Assembly (NCBI GenBank): GCA_020852175.1
Contig: JADZBH010000024.1
Location: 1-64,000 of the forward strand
Direction: 5' to 3'
DNA length: 64,000 bases
Origin: Bryobacterales bacterium
GTDB taxonomy: Bacteria > Acidobacteriota > Terriglobia > Bryobacterales > Bryobacteraceae
The notes below the pieces were generated by a model. That model saw only the letters and a program-made list of their open reading frames with translations, was not told where the DNA came from and did no database searches. Of this stretch, positions 44,422-53,663 are shown piece by piece. The position numbers and the translations under genes were made by a program. Position 1 is the first letter of the stretch, and every line of letters starts with the position of its first letter.

Positions 44422-44955
44422 ATGAGCGAAGCAACATACGATCCCCGCGATTTGTCGAACGGCCACTATCCGCATCTGCGCAAGGTGGCAATCGACGATC
44501 CCGAGTTCCTCGACATTCAGCGCTGGCTGACGTCGAAAGGCGCGCCGCCTTATAACCGGCTGTTCGTGCCCAAGGGTCTTGGTGTGGCAGGCGACAATCT
44601 CATCCTGCCAACCGAGATGCACTGGGAAAATGCGCACGGCGGTAAAGAGACTCTCAAACTCGACGCCGCGCTGGTATTCAATTTCCCGCACGTCGCGCTG
44701 GTGGAACTCAAGCACGCCTTCCACTTCGGCAACCCGAACATTGTGGAGATGTACCCTGGCCTGCGCAAGCCCGTCGAGTACGTTGTCCACTCGCCCATCG
44801 GCATTCCCTGGCCAGAGAAGGGCGCAAACGCCTTCCGGCCCTCCGAGTTCGACACGGAAGCCTATGGGGCGACGTACTTCGACGAAACCGGCGCGTACCG
44901 CAAGGATCGCTACGGCTGGGCCTTCATCTCATACCCGGTGTGGATCAAGCTTTAG
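44422..44955 (+). CDS. Phage protein, unknown
   Basis: 177 residues in the head region. AAGGAA precedes the ATG. Aromatic and Pro-rich, with mixed alpha/beta pattern (MHWENAHGGKETLKLDAALVFNF in part). No signal peptide. Probably a head or portal accessory protein by position. Confidence 0.5.
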   Translation: MSEATYDPRDLSNGHYPHLRKVAIDDPEFLDIQRWLTSKGAPPYNRLFVPKGLGVAGDNLILPTEMHWENAHGGKETLKLDAALVFNFPHVALVELKHAFHFGNPNIVEMYPGLRKPVEYVVHSPIGIPWPEKGANAFRPSEFDTEAYGATYFDETGAYRKDRYGWAFISYPVWIKL

Positions 44956-44976
44956 CCTCGGCGGCGGCGATGCTCA

Positions 44977-45231
44977 ATGGACATCAGGACGCGACAAAGG
45001 TCGAAGCTCGACAGGACGGATATCGAGTTCCTCAGAGCGACGTGTGGGACGCGGGGCTGGCAGCTTTACCAGGAACGGGTGAAAGCGATGCTGGAAACGG
45101 AGAGGACGGGGCTGGAGGCGGCCTCGGAGCTGCGGGAAATTCAACGGCTGCAGGGCTCAATCTCAACTCTTCGCCGTGTGCTGGAGCTGCCCACGATCAT
45201 GGAAGCCGAACTCAGGAAACGGGGCGGATAG
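44977..45231 (+). CDS. Small helical phage protein
   Basis: 84 residues, two helices (TDIEFLRATCGTRGWQLYQERVKAMLETE; EIQRLQGSISTLRRVLELPTIMEAELRKR). Codon third positions are GC-rich in this frame and not in the competing longer frame that starts at 44940, so this is the coding one. Unrecognised. Confidence 0.6.
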   Translation: MDIRTRQRSKLDRTDIEFLRATCGTRGWQLYQERVKAMLETERTGLEAASELREIQRLQGSISTLRRVLELPTIMEAELRKRGG

Positions 45232-45563
45232 TCCATGCCACTGCTATCGTCGGCCTCACTCGCGTTCCATGCCGAATCTGCCAGACGCCCACCTACCCCG
45301 AAGAAGAGACTGGCGGAATGTGCCTCAAGTGTTACACCTGGCACGTCGTCGCCATCGCCCAAGTCCGCGGCATCACCGGCTGCTGCGAATGTCATTCCAC
45401 TTTCCGGCAACTGCGGGAGCGTACCGGGCGCTCCGGGCTGCGGCTCGTACCCAAGGATGGCATCTACCAGTTGATGTGCGAGCCCTGCTATGGACCGTGG
45501 CTGCTGCTGAATCGTGAACAGGTGAAAGGCACGGCCTTCGCGAAGGCACGAAAACTCTACTAA
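45228..45563 (+). CDS. Double zinc-ribbon phage protein, non-standard start
   Basis: 111 residues with four Cys pairs: CRIC...CLKC and CCEC...CEPC, giving two zinc ribbons. This frame has no ATG, GTG or TTG that leaves the first CxxC intact, except far upstream in a stretch where another frame codes. ATA at 45228 overlaps the previous stop (ATAG) and has AGGA 10 nt upstream; alternatively a -1 frameshift fuses it to the previous gene. Likely nucleic-acid or protein binding. Confidence 0.55.
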   Translation: MVHATAIVGLTRVPCRICQTPTYPEEETGGMCLKCYTWHVVAIAQVRGITGCCECHSTFRQLRERTGRSGLRLVPKDGIYQLMCEPCYGPWLLLNREQVKGTAFAKARKLY

Positions 45564-45592
45564 CCAGATCCGTCACGCCTGAAAGGATCTGT

Positions 45593-46426
45593 GTGAAGAC
45601 CGACCAGTTGATTGACCCTGAAGCCGGCGCGGAAGCTCTCCCGCCGCAGGAACTCCCCGGCGTCGATTTCGAGAATGCGCCCGCGAATCCACCCGCCGAG
45701 AAGAAGGAAGACAAACCGGAGCCGTGGGAGGCCGCAGTCGCCGACCTCAGGAAGGACGTGCAGTCCGAGCGCGAGCGCCGCATCGCCGCCGAAGCCAAGC
45801 TCGAAACCTGGATGCAAACCGAGCGCAGCCCGAAGGCGAAGGAACCGCCCCCGGAAGATGAGGAGGAAGTCGATCTCGTCGACGCGATCTCCAGCGGGGA
45901 CAAGAGCCAAGCTCGAAAGGCGCTCAAGCAACTCGGCTTCATCCCTGCCGATGAAGTCGAAACGATCGTGTCCCAGCGCATCCAGGGCGCGCGGCAAGCG
46001 GCCACCACCGAAGTGGCGCTTGTCGATGCCTACCCGGACCTCCAAAACGAGAAGTCGGAACACTACGCCGAGACGGCAAAGGCGTTGCGCGAGCTAGAGC
46101 AGCGCGGCATTACCGGCGACATGGCGCTCGACCTGGCTGCGGATCGCGCAGCCGCACGTCTCGGCATCGTGCGCAAGGGGAAGGGCCAATCAGCCGGCCG
46201 CCGCGCCGTCGAGCGTGACGACGAAGGCAGCCCCGAGACCGAATCCGAGCGGATGGAACGCATCGGCGCCCAGAGCGGCGGGGGTCGCTCCCCTCGATCT
46301 TCCACGCTCAACGACGACGATCTGAGCCCCGCGCAAAAGCTCATCGCCAAGAAGTTCGGCGTCAGCGAAGACGCCTACAGGAAGCGCGCAAAACGGGGTG
46401 TCTCGATTTCCGGCGCGAACCGCTAA
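45593..46426 (+). CDS. Probable capsid scaffolding protein
   Basis: 277 residues, GTG start with GAAAGGA in front. Highly charged, acidic N-terminus and long helices (ADLRKDVQSERERRIAAEAKLETW; SKSQARKAL), a basic C-terminus (KKFGVSEDAYRKRAKRG). Acidic coiled-coil body with a basic tail that docks on the shell is the scaffold plan, and it sits three genes before the capsid protein. Confidence 0.6.
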   Translation: MKTDQLIDPEAGAEALPPQELPGVDFENAPANPPAEKKEDKPEPWEAAVADLRKDVQSERERRIAAEAKLETWMQTERSPKAKEPPPEDEEEVDLVDAISSGDKSQARKALKQLGFIPADEVETIVSQRIQGARQAATTEVALVDAYPDLQNEKSEHYAETAKALRELEQRGITGDMALDLAADRAAARLGIVRKGKGQSAGRRAVERDDEGSPETESERMERIGAQSGGGRSPRSSTLNDDDLSPAQKLIAKKFGVSEDAYRKRAKRGVSISGANR

Positions 46427-46450
46427 ACCCACACCACTGGAGCACTCATC

Positions 46451-46741
46451 ATGAGCAAACCGAAAGCTACGAATCCGAAGAAGAACAAGGCCGCCGAGGT
46501 GCAACCGCCCGCGCCGGCGGTCGATGCTTCACCTACTCCTGGACCCGAGCCCGCCGTCAATGACGAGCAGAGCTTCGGACCTGGCGAAACGTCCGCGCCG
46601 CCCGAACCGACGCCGGAGACGCTGCCCGAACCGGCTCCCGTGCCGAGAGCGAGGCGCGGCGTGGCGCCCGATCAGACCAAGGACCGCATGCGCAGCTACT
46701 ACGCCAAGCGCGGCAGCGAACTCCCGAAAGCCCTGAGGTAA
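46451..46741 (+). CDS. Proline-rich small phage protein
   Basis: 96 residues, mostly Pro, Glu and Ala, probably disordered, with a basic end. TGGAGC precedes the start. Head-region gene of unknown role; possibly a scaffold accessory protein. Confidence 0.5.
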   Translation: MSKPKATNPKKNKAAEVQPPAPAVDASPTPGPEPAVNDEQSFGPGETSAPPEPTPETLPEPAPVPRARRGVAPDQTKDRMRSYYAKRGSELPKALR

Positions 46742-46744
46742 TTC

Positions 46745-47491
46745 ATGCCCAAGAAGCCGACCACCAAAACCACAAATCCTTCGGCCGCGCGCAGCACGCC
46801 GGTCCGTACCAGTGAAGCGGATCCGCTCGCCGCCTCCCGCAAGGTCATCGAGCAGTACGAAGCCGATGGCATTCTCACCGTGAACGGAGTGAAGCTCGAT
46901 CCGGTGAACAACCACGACCATCGGAACGTGTTTTTCAAACACACCGACCAGGGCGTCGCCATGGCCAACATCGAGCGCGGCCGGGAGTCGGGGAACGTCG
47001 CCGTGCGCGACACCTTCGACCAACAACTCGACGCACGCATCGCGGCCGGTAAGGGAAACCTTCAGCCGTGGGAAGCGCCCGAGCCGCTGGCCGAGACGCT
47101 TGCTCCGCACGCTGAACCGGGATTCAGCTATCGCTTCCTCTCGCCCCGTCACCTCAACCATGGCCGCGGCAAGCGCGGATTCGAATTGGTGCTCGACAAG
47201 GAAGGCAATCAAGTGAAGTGCGCCGATCTGGTTTTGGCCAAGATGCCGATCAGTACGGCGGAGAAGCGCGACGCCTACTACCGCGAGCTTGGCAATTCTG
47301 CCAAAGCGACGGCGGAAGAGGCGCAGCGCGAGCAGACGAATACGCTGATTCGCAAAGCGAAGGCTGTGGGCATCGAACCCCTCCGAAGCGGCGAAACGGC
47401 ACGCGACCACGAATCACACGGCGATTCCGTTGCGGTCATCGGTGTGCGAAGCCATCGCGGCAACTCCGCTTTCCCCGACCAGGGGGCCTAA
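46745..47491 (+). CDS. Phage head-region protein, unknown
   Basis: 248 residues. A disordered basic N-terminus, then a mixed region with NHDHRNVFFKHTDQ and SYRFLSPRHLNHGRGKRGFELVLD. Follows the previous gene after 3 bp with TGAGGT as ribosome site. Function unknown. Confidence 0.5.
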   Translation: MPKKPTTKTTNPSAARSTPVRTSEADPLAASRKVIEQYEADGILTVNGVKLDPVNNHDHRNVFFKHTDQGVAMANIERGRESGNVAVRDTFDQQLDARIAAGKGNLQPWEAPEPLAETLAPHAEPGFSYRFLSPRHLNHGRGKRGFELVLDKEGNQVKCADLVLAKMPISTAEKRDAYYRELGNSAKATAEEAQREQTNTLIRKAKAVGIEPLRSGETARDHESHGDSVAVIGVRSHRGNSAFPDQGA

Positions 47492-47576
47492 CACTCGCCG
47501 GGAGCGCACTCCTGCGCGGTAGCCGGCCCGGTCGAACGGGACCCCGCCGAAAACTTACCCGCGAGGAGTGCGCCTC

Positions 47577-48101
47577 ATGGCGAATATCGACAATCCCTCG
47601 GGCCTGACTTGCCTAGGCAAATGCACTGGCGGCGGGCATCCGCAGGTGGATCTTTTCACCAAAGTCGTCGGCTACAACAAGGCAATTTTCCCCGGTGATG
47701 CGGTCAACCAGGTCGCTGACGGCTCAATCGAAACGTCAGCAACCCCTGGCACCACGCTCTACAGCGGCGTGGCGTTGAACTACGGCGCCGCGCTGACGGC
47801 AACCGAACATCTGGTGATCTTCACTCCCGATGCCGTTTTCGAGGCTCAGGACGACGGCGACTCGGACACGATGACCGCGGCCGACATCGGCCTCAACGCG
47901 AATCTCATCCTCGGCGCCGGCGTCGTGGCCACGCTCAAGTCCGGCCACGAAATCGACACCAACACGGCGGACGTTGGAGCCGGGCTCGACGTGAAGCTCC
48001 TGCGCAAAGCCAACAAGCCCAACAACGCATGGGGCGCGAACGTGCGCATGGAGATCGCCTTCAACAAGCAGCGCTTCGCACTCGGAGTGGCGGGTATCTA
48101 G
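47577..48101 (+). CDS. Beta-rich head protein, possible capsid decoration
   Basis: 174 residues from the ATG at 47577 with GAGGAG upstream. Gly/Thr/Ala-rich beta protein directly before the major capsid gene, with the sequence style of head-decoration or stabilising proteins (IFPGDAVNQVADGSIETSA...). Assigned by position and composition. Confidence 0.55.
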   Translation: MANIDNPSGLTCLGKCTGGGHPQVDLFTKVVGYNKAIFPGDAVNQVADGSIETSATPGTTLYSGVALNYGAALTATEHLVIFTPDAVFEAQDDGDSDTMTAADIGLNANLILGAGVVATLKSGHEIDTNTADVGAGLDVKLLRKANKPNNAWGANVRMEIAFNKQRFALGVAGI

Positions 48102-48132
48102 CCGCTGAACCAACAGAGGAGAACGACCCACC

Positions 48133-49065
48133 ATGATGATTCGAGCTCAGTTTACCGACACCTTCCTGCTGTCGATGCTGCCCGCCTTGGACGAAGTCAT
48201 TTTCAACAAGTTCGGCTCCATCGCCCCGCAGTACCCCAAGGTTTTCCGCGTCCTGGATTCGTCCCGCTCGTTTGAGCAGACCTCCGAGATCGCGGGTCTC
48301 GGCCTGCCCTCCGTGATCCCCGAGGGCGCGGACATGGTCTACGACCAGGGCGTTCAGGGGTTCGACAAGACCTACTTGCACACGCAGTGGGGTCTTGGCT
48401 TCAAAGTCTCCCGGATCATGGTCGACGACGACCGTTTCGGGGTGATCAAGAAGATCGCAACGGACCTCGGCCGGTCCATGCGCGAGGCAATCGAACTCGA
48501 CGCGGCCGGCGACCTCAATAACGGCTTCACGGGCGGTGCGACGGCCGGTCCGGACGGCGTGGCCTTGTTCTCCACTGCTCACCCGCTGGTGAAGTCCGGA
48601 GGCTTCGGCTCCAACACTCTCGCCGTCGCTGCCGATCTCGACATTGCCTCGTTGGAGTTGGCTCTCACCGACTTCCGGCTGATGACCGACGACACGGGCA
48701 AGAAGATCCGGCTCTCGCCGGAAATGCTCGTGATCCCGCCCCAGCTCGAGTTCGTTGCAAGCGAGCTGCTGAAAGGCACGATGCGCAGCGACACTGCCAA
48801 CAACACCATCAACGCGTTCAAGCACCGCGTCGGCATGGGGGCCTTCCAGGACGTCCACGTCTACGAGTACCTCACCGATCCCGACGCCTGGTTCATCCGC
48901 TCGGCCAAGGAAGAGACGGAACTGCGCTTCTACTGGCGCGAGCGGCCTTCCACCGTCCATGACGTGCATTTCGATTCCCGCACGCTCAAGACCGCTTCCT
49001 GGATGCGCTTCAGCCACGGCTGGAGCGGCTGGCGCGGCTGGTACGGCGTCCCTGGCGGCGCTTAA
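48133..49065 (+). CDS. Major capsid protein
   Basis: 310 residues with a strong ribosome site (AGAGGAG). N-terminal helices, then the HK97-fold style seen in Mu gpT-like shells: VSRIMVDDDRFGVIKKIATDLGRSMREAIELDA, DGVALFSTAHP, SPEMLVIPPQLEFVASELL, VHVYEYLTDPDAWFI. A hairpin follows the gene, as is common behind capsid genes. Confidence 0.85.
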   Translation: MMIRAQFTDTFLLSMLPALDEVIFNKFGSIAPQYPKVFRVLDSSRSFEQTSEIAGLGLPSVIPEGADMVYDQGVQGFDKTYLHTQWGLGFKVSRIMVDDDRFGVIKKIATDLGRSMREAIELDAAGDLNNGFTGGATAGPDGVALFSTAHPLVKSGGFGSNTLAVAADLDIASLELALTDFRLMTDDTGKKIRLSPEMLVIPPQLEFVASELLKGTMRSDTANNTINAFKHRVGMGAFQDVHVYEYLTDPDAWFIRSAKEETELRFYWRERPSTVHDVHFDSRTLKTASWMRFSHGWSGWRGWYGVPGGA

Positions 49066-49082
49066 TCCAAACCACTGATGAC

Positions 49083-49109
49083 AGGGCCGGGATGAAAATT
49101 TCCGGCCCT
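49083..49109 (+). terminator. Hairpin after the capsid gene
   Basis: AGGGCCGG and CCGGCCCT form an 8-bp stem with an 11-nt AT-rich loop, followed by ATATTT, in the 63-bp gap after the capsid gene. It may be a partial terminator or mRNA stabiliser that keeps capsid mRNA above downstream genes. Confidence 0.55.
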
Positions 49110-49128
49110 ATATTTCCAGGAGAAAATC

Positions 49129-49581
49129 ATGGGTGCAAACACGCGACCAACCAAACTGACGCGGCTCGATGTTACCGATGCGGACGGCCTGCGCGTCGGC
49201 GGTAAGATCATCCCGCAGACGTTCTTCCTAACCAAAAACGTTGCGGCGGGCGCCGCAGTGGCGGACTTCGACGGAGTTCTTCCCGTTCCCGTCGCCGCCA
49301 AGCTCATCAGCGTTACGATGCGCTACCAAACAGCCAGCTCGGCTGCTGAGACCCTCATGGTGAAGAAGGTCCCCAGCGGAACGGCGAAAGCGGCCGGCAC
49401 GGATTGCCTCGCGGCGGGCATGGCGCTCAACGGCACCCCGGACACCAACATTTCCCCGGCACTGCACGCAACGGCCGCGAACTACACTTTCGCCGCTGGC
49501 GACGGCATTGGTGAAGTGGCGAGCGGCGCTCCCACGTTGCTTGACGGCGTGGGCATCACCTACCAGTTCCAGCGCGTGTAA
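49129..49581 (+). CDS. Phage structural protein, unknown
   Basis: 150 residues, beta-rich, with Gly/Ala/Thr loops (AAGAAVADFDGVLPVP, GDGIGEVASGAPTLLDG). AGGAG 5' of the ATG. By position a head-completion or decoration protein. Confidence 0.5.
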   Translation: MGANTRPTKLTRLDVTDADGLRVGGKIIPQTFFLTKNVAAGAAVADFDGVLPVPVAAKLISVTMRYQTASSAAETLMVKKVPSGTAKAAGTDCLAAGMALNGTPDTNISPALHATAANYTFAAGDGIGEVASGAPTLLDGVGITYQFQRV

Positions 49582-49591
49582 AGGGGGGACG

Positions 49592-50077
49592 ATGCGCCCT
49601 GCTTTCAAAATCGCTCTCCAGCCTCCCGTGACGAAGGGCGGCAACTTCAGCGGAACGCGCTTCATCTCGAAGCGCCTCGCCAGTTGCCGCGAACTCCTCA
49701 TCACGCTCGACATCACCTCGGCCGAACGGGACTCCGCGAACGAGACTTACGACTTTTACATCACCATGGGCGACGGTGTTTCGGAGTGGGACATCGTGCA
49801 TTTCACCCAGGTGGCCACCACGGGCGCGAAGCGGTTCACCGCGCGGGTGCTGGCCGAGCTGCTGCCTCAAAACGTCACCAGCGCGACCCCTGGCGTGGCT
49901 GCCGTCGATCCCTCCACGCTCGCCACGATCTCGGGCGGGGCGAACGCAATCAAGTCACTCACGGCGGGTCTGACCCGGCATGGCTCCTTTGGCGACCGCA
50001 TCGGCCATGAGCTGGTCGTTGCAGGAACCATCGTTACCGGCATCACTTACTCCATCCAAGTCACGGCCATCAGGTAG
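49592..50077 (+). CDS. Phage structural protein, unknown
   Basis: 161 residues from the ATG at 49592, with AAGGGGGGAC upstream. Alternating beta strands; no recognised motif. Between capsid and connector genes, so probably part of the head or neck. Confidence 0.5.
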   Translation: MRPAFKIALQPPVTKGGNFSGTRFISKRLASCRELLITLDITSAERDSANETYDFYITMGDGVSEWDIVHFTQVATTGAKRFTARVLAELLPQNVTSATPGVAAVDPSTLATISGGANAIKSLTAGLTRHGSFGDRIGHELVVAGTIVTGITYSIQVTAIR

Positions 50078-50083
50078 GGCGCT

Positions 50084-50971
50084 ATGACCTTCGGACAACT
50101 TCGCTTCGCTCTGTCGAAGTTCGCGCCGGGTGTCGATCCCGATCTCCTCGACCAGTGGATCAACGACCGCTATGAGGCGCTGTGGAACTTTCACCACTGG
50201 CTCGGCCGAGAACGCGACGCCACGCTGAACACGGTCGCTCCGTATAGTGCCGGGACGGTCGATCTGGTCAATGGCGCCACGTCCGTCGCGGGTACCGCGA
50301 CAACCTTCACCGCCGCCATGACCGGCCGGCGAATCCGCATCGGAGGACGCAGCGAGTGGTACACCTTCACGTACGTATCGGCGGCTTCTGGCACCTTGGA
50401 TCGCGCCTTCGAGGGGGACACCGGCACCGGCCTCGCTTACGAGATCTTCCAGAACGTCTACGACCTCGCCGCCGATCTGGAGCACCTCCTCCCAATCAAG
50501 ACAACCCACCGCCCCGGCCAGCTCTCGCTCTGGACGCAGGAGAGGCTGGATACTGAGGCTCCCTCGCGGCCGGCTCGCGGCACGCCCGAGATCTACGCCT
50601 ACGCGCCAACGGGAACGAACCCGGACGGCTCCACGCTCTACCGCGTCGAGCTGTACCCGATTCCCGATGCCGCGCGCGGCCTCCCCTACAAGTACCGCCA
50701 GCGTTTCACACGCCTCACCAACACGTCGACGATCCTGCCGGATTGGATCTCGACCGCCTGCCTAAAGGCTGGCGTGCAATCCGACATCTGCGGCGCGGCG
50801 AAGGACTACAACGGCAAGGCGACCTATCAGGCCGATCATGACCGCGAGCGCGCCTCGATGCTGCGCGAAGAAGCGCGGCGGCGTCCGAGCAAACGGCTGC
50901 TGCCGAGTGACGGCTACGCGCGGACACACCTCGACTCCGGTGTGAGAAAGGTCCCGTTCAACTTCTCATGA
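50084..50971 (+). CDS. Head-to-tail adaptor-like protein
   Basis: 295 residues. The opening MTFGQLRFALSKFAPGVDPDLLDQWINDRYEALWN is typical of phage adaptor/connector proteins that dock on the portal (gp4/gp6 type helices); a beta domain is inserted (60-130), and the C-terminus is basic. It overlaps the spike gene by ATGA. Confidence 0.6.
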   Translation: MTFGQLRFALSKFAPGVDPDLLDQWINDRYEALWNFHHWLGRERDATLNTVAPYSAGTVDLVNGATSVAGTATTFTAAMTGRRIRIGGRSEWYTFTYVSAASGTLDRAFEGDTGTGLAYEIFQNVYDLAADLEHLLPIKTTHRPGQLSLWTQERLDTEAPSRPARGTPEIYAYAPTGTNPDGSTLYRVELYPIPDAARGLPYKYRQRFTRLTNTSTILPDWISTACLKAGVQSDICGAAKDYNGKATYQADHDRERASMLREEARRRPSKRLLPSDGYARTHLDSGVRKVPFNFS

Positions 50972-52845
50972 AAACCGCAATCTTCCTTGTGGCGGCTGCC
51001 CTCACCGTGGCGTCGGTTCGTGGCCAAAACACGGCCAAGTTCCCCGGTGCCGTACCTGGGCACTCGGATCTCTTCGTCGCCAAGAATCGGGCACAGACCA
51101 CACTTACCGGGGCCATCTCTTCGACATCCGCGACGACGATCAACGTCACGTCGTCGGGGGACTTCGACGACACCGGCCTGGTGACCATCGACAACGAGAT
51201 TATTGCGGTCTGCGCGAAGTCGGGAACGACCTTCACCGTAGGCCGCTCCAGTTGTCCGAACGCCGACGGCCGCGGCTTCGACGGTTCGATTGCGGCCACG
51301 CATGCGAACGGAGCCGTGGTGCAAGCTCGCATGACGGCGTGGCACCACAACCAGCTCGCCGCCGAGGCCATGGCCATCGCCACCAAGCTCAATTACGAGC
51401 TCGTCAGCGTGCGCGATTACGGCGCCGTGGCCGATGGAGTGACGGACGACCGCGCGGCTATTCAAAGCGCGCTGACTGCGGCCTCGGGCAAGTGCATCTA
51501 CTTCCCTGGCGGGCATTACATCATCTCGGCGTTCGTCAATCTGAAGGTCTCGAACTCCTGCCTGCTTGGCGGGCCGTCCGTGCGCATTGAAAACACCTAT
51601 CCCGGATTCGACGGCTACCAGAACGACGGCATTCGCATCGGCACGGCCTCGGCGCTCGATGGCGACACCGGAACCGAGATCAATATCTCAGACGTTTACG
51701 TTTCCGGCTTCAACTTCATCAACGGTTCGACGCGCATGGGCATTTGGGCGGTCTACGCGCGGCGCGTCACGATCGAGAACATCCAAGGCGACGGCAAGGC
51801 TGTGATTGCCGTGGGGAACGACGCCGACGATGAGTGCGAGCACGTCATTATCCGCAACATCACCCGCACGGGAGTCTCCGCAACGGACTGGTATACGGCG
51901 GGCATATTCAACACGCAATACTTTGTGCTCGACGGCGTGCTCTCGCCCTACGCCGTGACGGGCGGCAACGCCATCGCCGTGGGCAGAGGCGCTTACGGAA
52001 CGATCACCAACGTCGTGGCCGATCAGAACGACAATCCCGGCGCTCCCTGCATCACGCTGGAGGATTCCAACCGCATCCAGGTCTCGAACTTCGTGCTGCG
52101 CAATTGCAGCTCGGGGGTGACGGCCTATTTTGGCAACGTCTCTTACATCGACAGCTACCACCTCATCGGGCCGGGCATGATCGAATCCAGCGACCGGGCG
52201 CTGAACATCTATACCCGGCAGAACACCATCACCGGCGTGAAGACGTTCGGGAACACAACCTCCCTGGTGATTAACTCCGACGCGCAATCGAACTATGCCA
52301 TCGGGAACACCTTCAGCGAAGGCACCATCACCGATACTGTGCCGCTGGCAGGTTCCTGGAAGTGGCAGGCCAACATCGGCCTTTTCGAAAACTACTACGC
52401 GGCCAACGTGGGCATCGGTCAAACGAATCCCGAATATCCGCTGGTCGTCGCCTCGGGCACGCAAGCCCGCGCGGCACTCCGCGGCGGCGTCTCCTCGGCC
52501 TCACCCACCGAACAAGGACAGTTCTTCTTCGGGGCCAATGTGCGCGGGGGCTCGGAAGCAAACAAGATCATCGCCATGATTTCCGGCGTGTCGCTCGACA
52601 ACACGGCGACGACAGCCGGTTACCTCGCTTTTGCGCCTCGGAACCTCAGCAATAACCTGCCTTACAGCGTCTACATGCGCGAATGGGGTGGCCTCACTCT
52701 CGCGGGCAACCTTGCCATTCCTACCTGCAACTCGTCAACGCGCGGAACCATCTTCGGGACCTCGGGCGGCGTGGGGGTGAAGGACACACTTCAGGTCTGT
52801 GCCAAGGATTCCGGGGACGCCTACGCCTGGAGGACGATCTATTGA
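50968..52845 (+). CDS. Tail-spike-like beta-helix protein with signal peptide
   Basis: 625 residues. The start MKTAIFLVAAALTVASVRGQ looks like a Sec signal peptide with a GQ cleavage site, unusual for a virion protein. After a head-binding-type region (30-140) comes the pectate-lyase-3 motif VSVRDYGAVADGVTDDRAAI (near 145) and a right-handed parallel beta-helix to about 480, then a C-terminal module. Such spikes bind and cut host polysaccharide. It lies between two adaptor genes and has ATGA/TTGA overlaps with both. Confidence 0.75.
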   Translation: MKTAIFLVAAALTVASVRGQNTAKFPGAVPGHSDLFVAKNRAQTTLTGAISSTSATTINVTSSGDFDDTGLVTIDNEIIAVCAKSGTTFTVGRSSCPNADGRGFDGSIAATHANGAVVQARMTAWHHNQLAAEAMAIATKLNYELVSVRDYGAVADGVTDDRAAIQSALTAASGKCIYFPGGHYIISAFVNLKVSNSCLLGGPSVRIENTYPGFDGYQNDGIRIGTASALDGDTGTEINISDVYVSGFNFINGSTRMGIWAVYARRVTIENIQGDGKAVIAVGNDADDECEHVIIRNITRTGVSATDWYTAGIFNTQYFVLDGVLSPYAVTGGNAIAVGRGAYGTITNVVADQNDNPGAPCITLEDSNRIQVSNFVLRNCSSGVTAYFGNVSYIDSYHLIGPGMIESSDRALNIYTRQNTITGVKTFGNTTSLVINSDAQSNYAIGNTFSEGTITDTVPLAGSWKWQANIGLFENYYAANVGIGQTNPEYPLVVASGTQARAALRGGVSSASPTEQGQFFFGANVRGGSEANKIIAMISGVSLDNTATTAGYLAFAPRNLSNNLPYSVYMREWGGLTLAGNLAIPTCNSSTRGTIFGTSGGVGVKDTLQVCAKDSGDAYAWRTIY

Positions 52846-53663
52846 CCCTCGGCCAGCTCAAGGCACGAACCTTCCAGCGGCTCGATGCGCCCGCCGATGG
52901 CACCGGCTACTACTCAGTGGCCGACGTCGTCGCTGCGCTCAACGATGCGCTGCTTCTGTTCGTGTATCTGACGCTTTGCCTCGAAGAGACGCGCTCCCTG
53001 GAACTCGCTCCGAACACCCGGTTCTATCGCTTGCTCGACCGCTGGGACGATTTCATTCTGCCGTTGCGCGTGCGCCACACCAATCTGAACCCTGGCGACC
53101 AGGACGCGCTTTTCGATCAGGAGTTGTTCGATTCGTACCTCTTCGGAGAGGGCAGCATTCCCGGCTGGGCTGCGAGCCTCATCACGAAGCTCCGTCCCGC
53201 ACGGCTCCAGGACCTCCGCGCGCTCGACCGTGCTTGGATGACGGCGGCGGGAACCCCTGACCGCTACGCCTTCGCCGGCGTCGACGTGATGACCTTCGAC
53301 CGCATCCCCTCGACCGTGGGGCAGACGGTTTACATCACCATGGCGCGGGCGGCCGCGCCGCTTGCGGGCGACGCTGATGCTCCCGAGATCCCGGCGTCGC
53401 ACCATGAGGCGCTCATCGACTTCGCCGTGTTCTGGCTGCGCGCGAAAGAAGGCGGCTCGGAGTTCCTCTCCGCGCTCGGCGGCCTGGCTCGCTTCTTCGA
53501 TTCGGCCCGCCAGTTGGCGGCATTCGTCCGCGCGCGATCGCTTGCGCTGCGCTACGACCACGTTCCCTCCGAACTGGAGCGGTTCGACCTCTCGCGGCTG
53601 CTGAAAGTTCGCACCGATCTGCCGCCTCACCGAAGGGAGGTCGCGCCATCGCTATCGAAGTAG
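52842..53663 (+). CDS. Phage adaptor-like protein
   Basis: 273 residues, TTG start inside TTGA, with TGGAGGA 8 nt upstream. The opening (TLGQLKARTFQRLDAP...SVADVVAALNDALLLFVYLTL) resembles the preceding adaptor, suggesting an old duplication in the connector complex. The C-terminus is basic. Confidence 0.6.
   Translation: MTLGQLKARTFQRLDAPADGTGYYSVADVVAALNDALLLFVYLTLCLEETRSLELAPNTRFYRLLDRWDDFILPLRVRHTNLNPGDQDALFDQELFDSYLFGEGSIPGWAASLITKLRPARLQDLRALDRAWMTAAGTPDRYAFAGVDVMTFDRIPSTVGQTVYITMARAAAPLAGDADAPEIPASHHEALIDFAVFWLRAKEGGSEFLSALGGLARFFDSARQLAAFVRARSLALRYDHVPSELERFDLSRLLKVRTDLPPHRREVAPSLSK

Noticed and set aside
42871-44790. A 639-codon leftward frame opposite the portal gene
   Set aside because: Antisense shadow of GC-rich codons, spanning two genes.
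44940-45230. Long upstream extension of the zinc-ribbon gene
   Set aside because: Gly/Ala-rich low-complexity translation; another frame (44977-45231) has the coding signature in this stretch.
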